DNA of 12,663 nt from Bacillota bacterium. GTDB lineage: Bacteria > Bacillota_A > Clostridia > Lachnospirales > Lachnospiraceae. The stretch covers positions 1 to 12,663 of the forward strand of contig JAEZSL010000179.1 in assembly GCA_023443925.1 (NCBI GenBank), read 5' to 3'. Numbering within the stretch: the first letter of the stretch is position 1; the number at the start of each line of letters is the position of its first letter. Shown one piece after another: positions 12,198 to 12,663 of this stretch. The notes under the pieces are model-generated. The model was not told where the DNA came from and made no database searches. It saw only the letters and a list, made by a program, of their open reading frames with translations. A program made the translations under genes and the position numbers.

Positions 12198-12235
12198 TTG
12201 ATTAAACTGACTAAAAAAAAGTAAAATATGTCGAA
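12198..12235 (+). promoter_or_regulatory. Putative promoter of the 49-aa coiled-coil gene with a downstream Spo0A-box-like site
   Basis: TTGATT (12198-12203) and TAAAAT (12222-12227) are 18 bp apart and lie about 95 nt before the start codon. TGTCGAA at 12229-12235 is a perfect 0A-box core sitting just after the -10, where Spo0A binding would be expected to repress. A weaker TGACGAG lies at 12030-12036. Promoter and sites are read by eye from an AT-rich region. Confidence 0.4.
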
Positions 12236-12319
12236 TAATGCGATAAAATTTACTTTTCAAACACCTGGAAAGGACTTATATTGATTACAGGTAAAGCAGA
12301 AAAAGGAGGGGGTATCTAT

Positions 12320-12469
12320 ATGACAGATGCTGAGAAGCTGCGGATTGTACAGATGGAGAATGAGAAGCTGATGGAAGAAAATTCGAGACTCCATAAAGTG
12401 ATTGAAAGGTTGAATCAGACGCTGAACAGATTGATCGGACGTTACATAAGTACTGACAAAATCGCCTGA
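12320..12469 (+). CDS. 49-aa coiled-coil microprotein
   Basis: The protein starts MTDAEKLRIVQMENEKLMEE and continues NSRLHKVIERLNQTLNRLIG, a nearly unbroken amphipathic heptad pattern suggesting a coiled coil over residues about 4-40, then RYISTDKIA. It has no Cys, no signal peptide and no recognised catalytic motif. The ATG at 12320 is chosen because a very strong AGGAGG lies about 10 nt upstream; the in-frame TTG at 12281 would read through that ribosome binding site. Similar small leucine-rich coiled-coil proteins are widespread in Clostridia without a known function (recollection, not a search). The gene lies alone, behind a long AT-rich region with Spo0A-like boxes, and faces a convergent gene with a similar coiled-coil product 48 nt beyond its stop. 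Confidence 0.68.
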   Translation: MTDAEKLRIVQMENEKLMEENSRLHKVIERLNQTLNRLIGRYISTDKIA

Positions 12470-12543
12470 CAGGGGGATGGCTAAGGAGTGCAGGGGGGCA
12501 CTCCCGGAATGTCCCTGTCAGGGATCAATCCCCTTAGGGGATT
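12465..12543. repeat. Nested GC-rich inverted repeats between two convergent small genes
   Basis: CCTGACAGGG (12465-12474, overlapping the stop codon) is the exact inverse of CCCTGTCAGG (12513-12522). Inside it, GGAGTGC (12485-12491) pairs with GCACTCC (12498-12504). A third stem, AATCCCC (12527-12533) with GGGGATT (12537-12543), follows. The outer right arm overlaps the stop codon of the convergent minus-strand gene (12518-12520). A bidirectional terminator or mobile-element end are both possible; there is no clear T-run on either side. Confidence 0.65.
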
Positions 12544-12663
12544 CATCCTGATCACTTATATTTAATCCTTTGTTTTTACGTACCATTTCCCAAATTGTCT
12601 GGTGCATCCATTCAATGGTTTTATTCAGTTTTTCATTTTCAATCTCCAGTTCGGTGATGCGGT
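12518..12663 (-). CDS. Small coiled-coil protein, partial (start beyond window)
   Basis: On the minus strand an open frame of 47 codons enters from the right edge and stops at 12518-12520. The visible part begins RITELEIENEKLNKTIEWM and continues HQTIWEMVRKNKGLN before an acidic tail ISDQDESPKGIDP. The ENEKL heptad-like segment matches that of the 49-aa convergent protein, and both are short, charged and leucine/isoleucine-spaced. The true start and total length are outside the window. It was assigned by the clean frame, composition and resemblance to its neighbour; no function can be given. Confidence 0.5.
   Translation of the reverse strand, partial: RITELEIENEKLNKTIEWMHQTIWEMVRKNKGLNISDQDESPKGIDP

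Overview
The window looks like chromosomal accessory DNA from a Gram-positive, endospore-forming anaerobe of the Clostridia, most likely a Lachnospiraceae/Hungatella-type commensal. The evidence is moderate to low GC, strong AGGAGG-type ribosome binding sites, many intrinsic terminators, a surface protein ending in choline-binding-type cell-wall repeats, a LytS/YesM-like kinase with a LytTR regulator, and Spo0A-box-like sites near the right end. The genus is an inference; no rRNA or housekeeping marker is present.

Layout: (1) Bases 1-1287 are insertion-sequence debris: the tail of an IS21-type IstA with an in-frame stop, fused near base 258 to the C-terminal part of an IS66-type TnpC broken by three frameshifts. 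The debris ends in a terminator and a recognisable IS66 right end. (2) Bases 1340-7271 appear to form a surface-protein locus on the + strand. A promoter-like region with an operator-like palindrome precedes two small phage-tail-collar-domain proteins, then a 338-aa discoidin plus cadherin-like beta-sandwich protein, then a 1373-aa secreted modular protein with five cadherin-like and three Ig-like repeats and cell-wall-binding repeats. No other phage genes are present. (3) Bases 7470-11059 are a tight three-gene operon: a membrane sensor histidine kinase, a LytTR response regulator, and a permuted papain-like (YaeF/YiiX-type) cysteine hydrolase, closed by a strong terminator. (4) Bases 11245-11916 encode a regulator-like protein with two tandem copies of a helix-turn-helix-like unit, followed by a terminator. 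(5) Bases 11980-12663 hold an AT-rich regulatory stretch (an 18-bp perfect palindrome and several Spo0A-box-like sequences), a 49-aa coiled-coil microprotein, a nest of GC-rich inverted repeats, and a convergent gene for a similar small coiled-coil protein running off the right edge.

Working model (inference): the collar and discoidin proteins and the large wall-bound protein form a surface adhesion or binding module, and the neighbouring kinase/LytTR pair may sense an envelope or extracellular signal and control it or the hydrolase. No LytTR target site was found by eye, so that regulatory link rests on proximity only. The most unusual parts are the collar/discoidin/giant-protein cassette without a phage, the two-component/papain-like operon, the duplicated HTH protein, and the convergent microprotein pair behind a putative Spo0A-controlled region.
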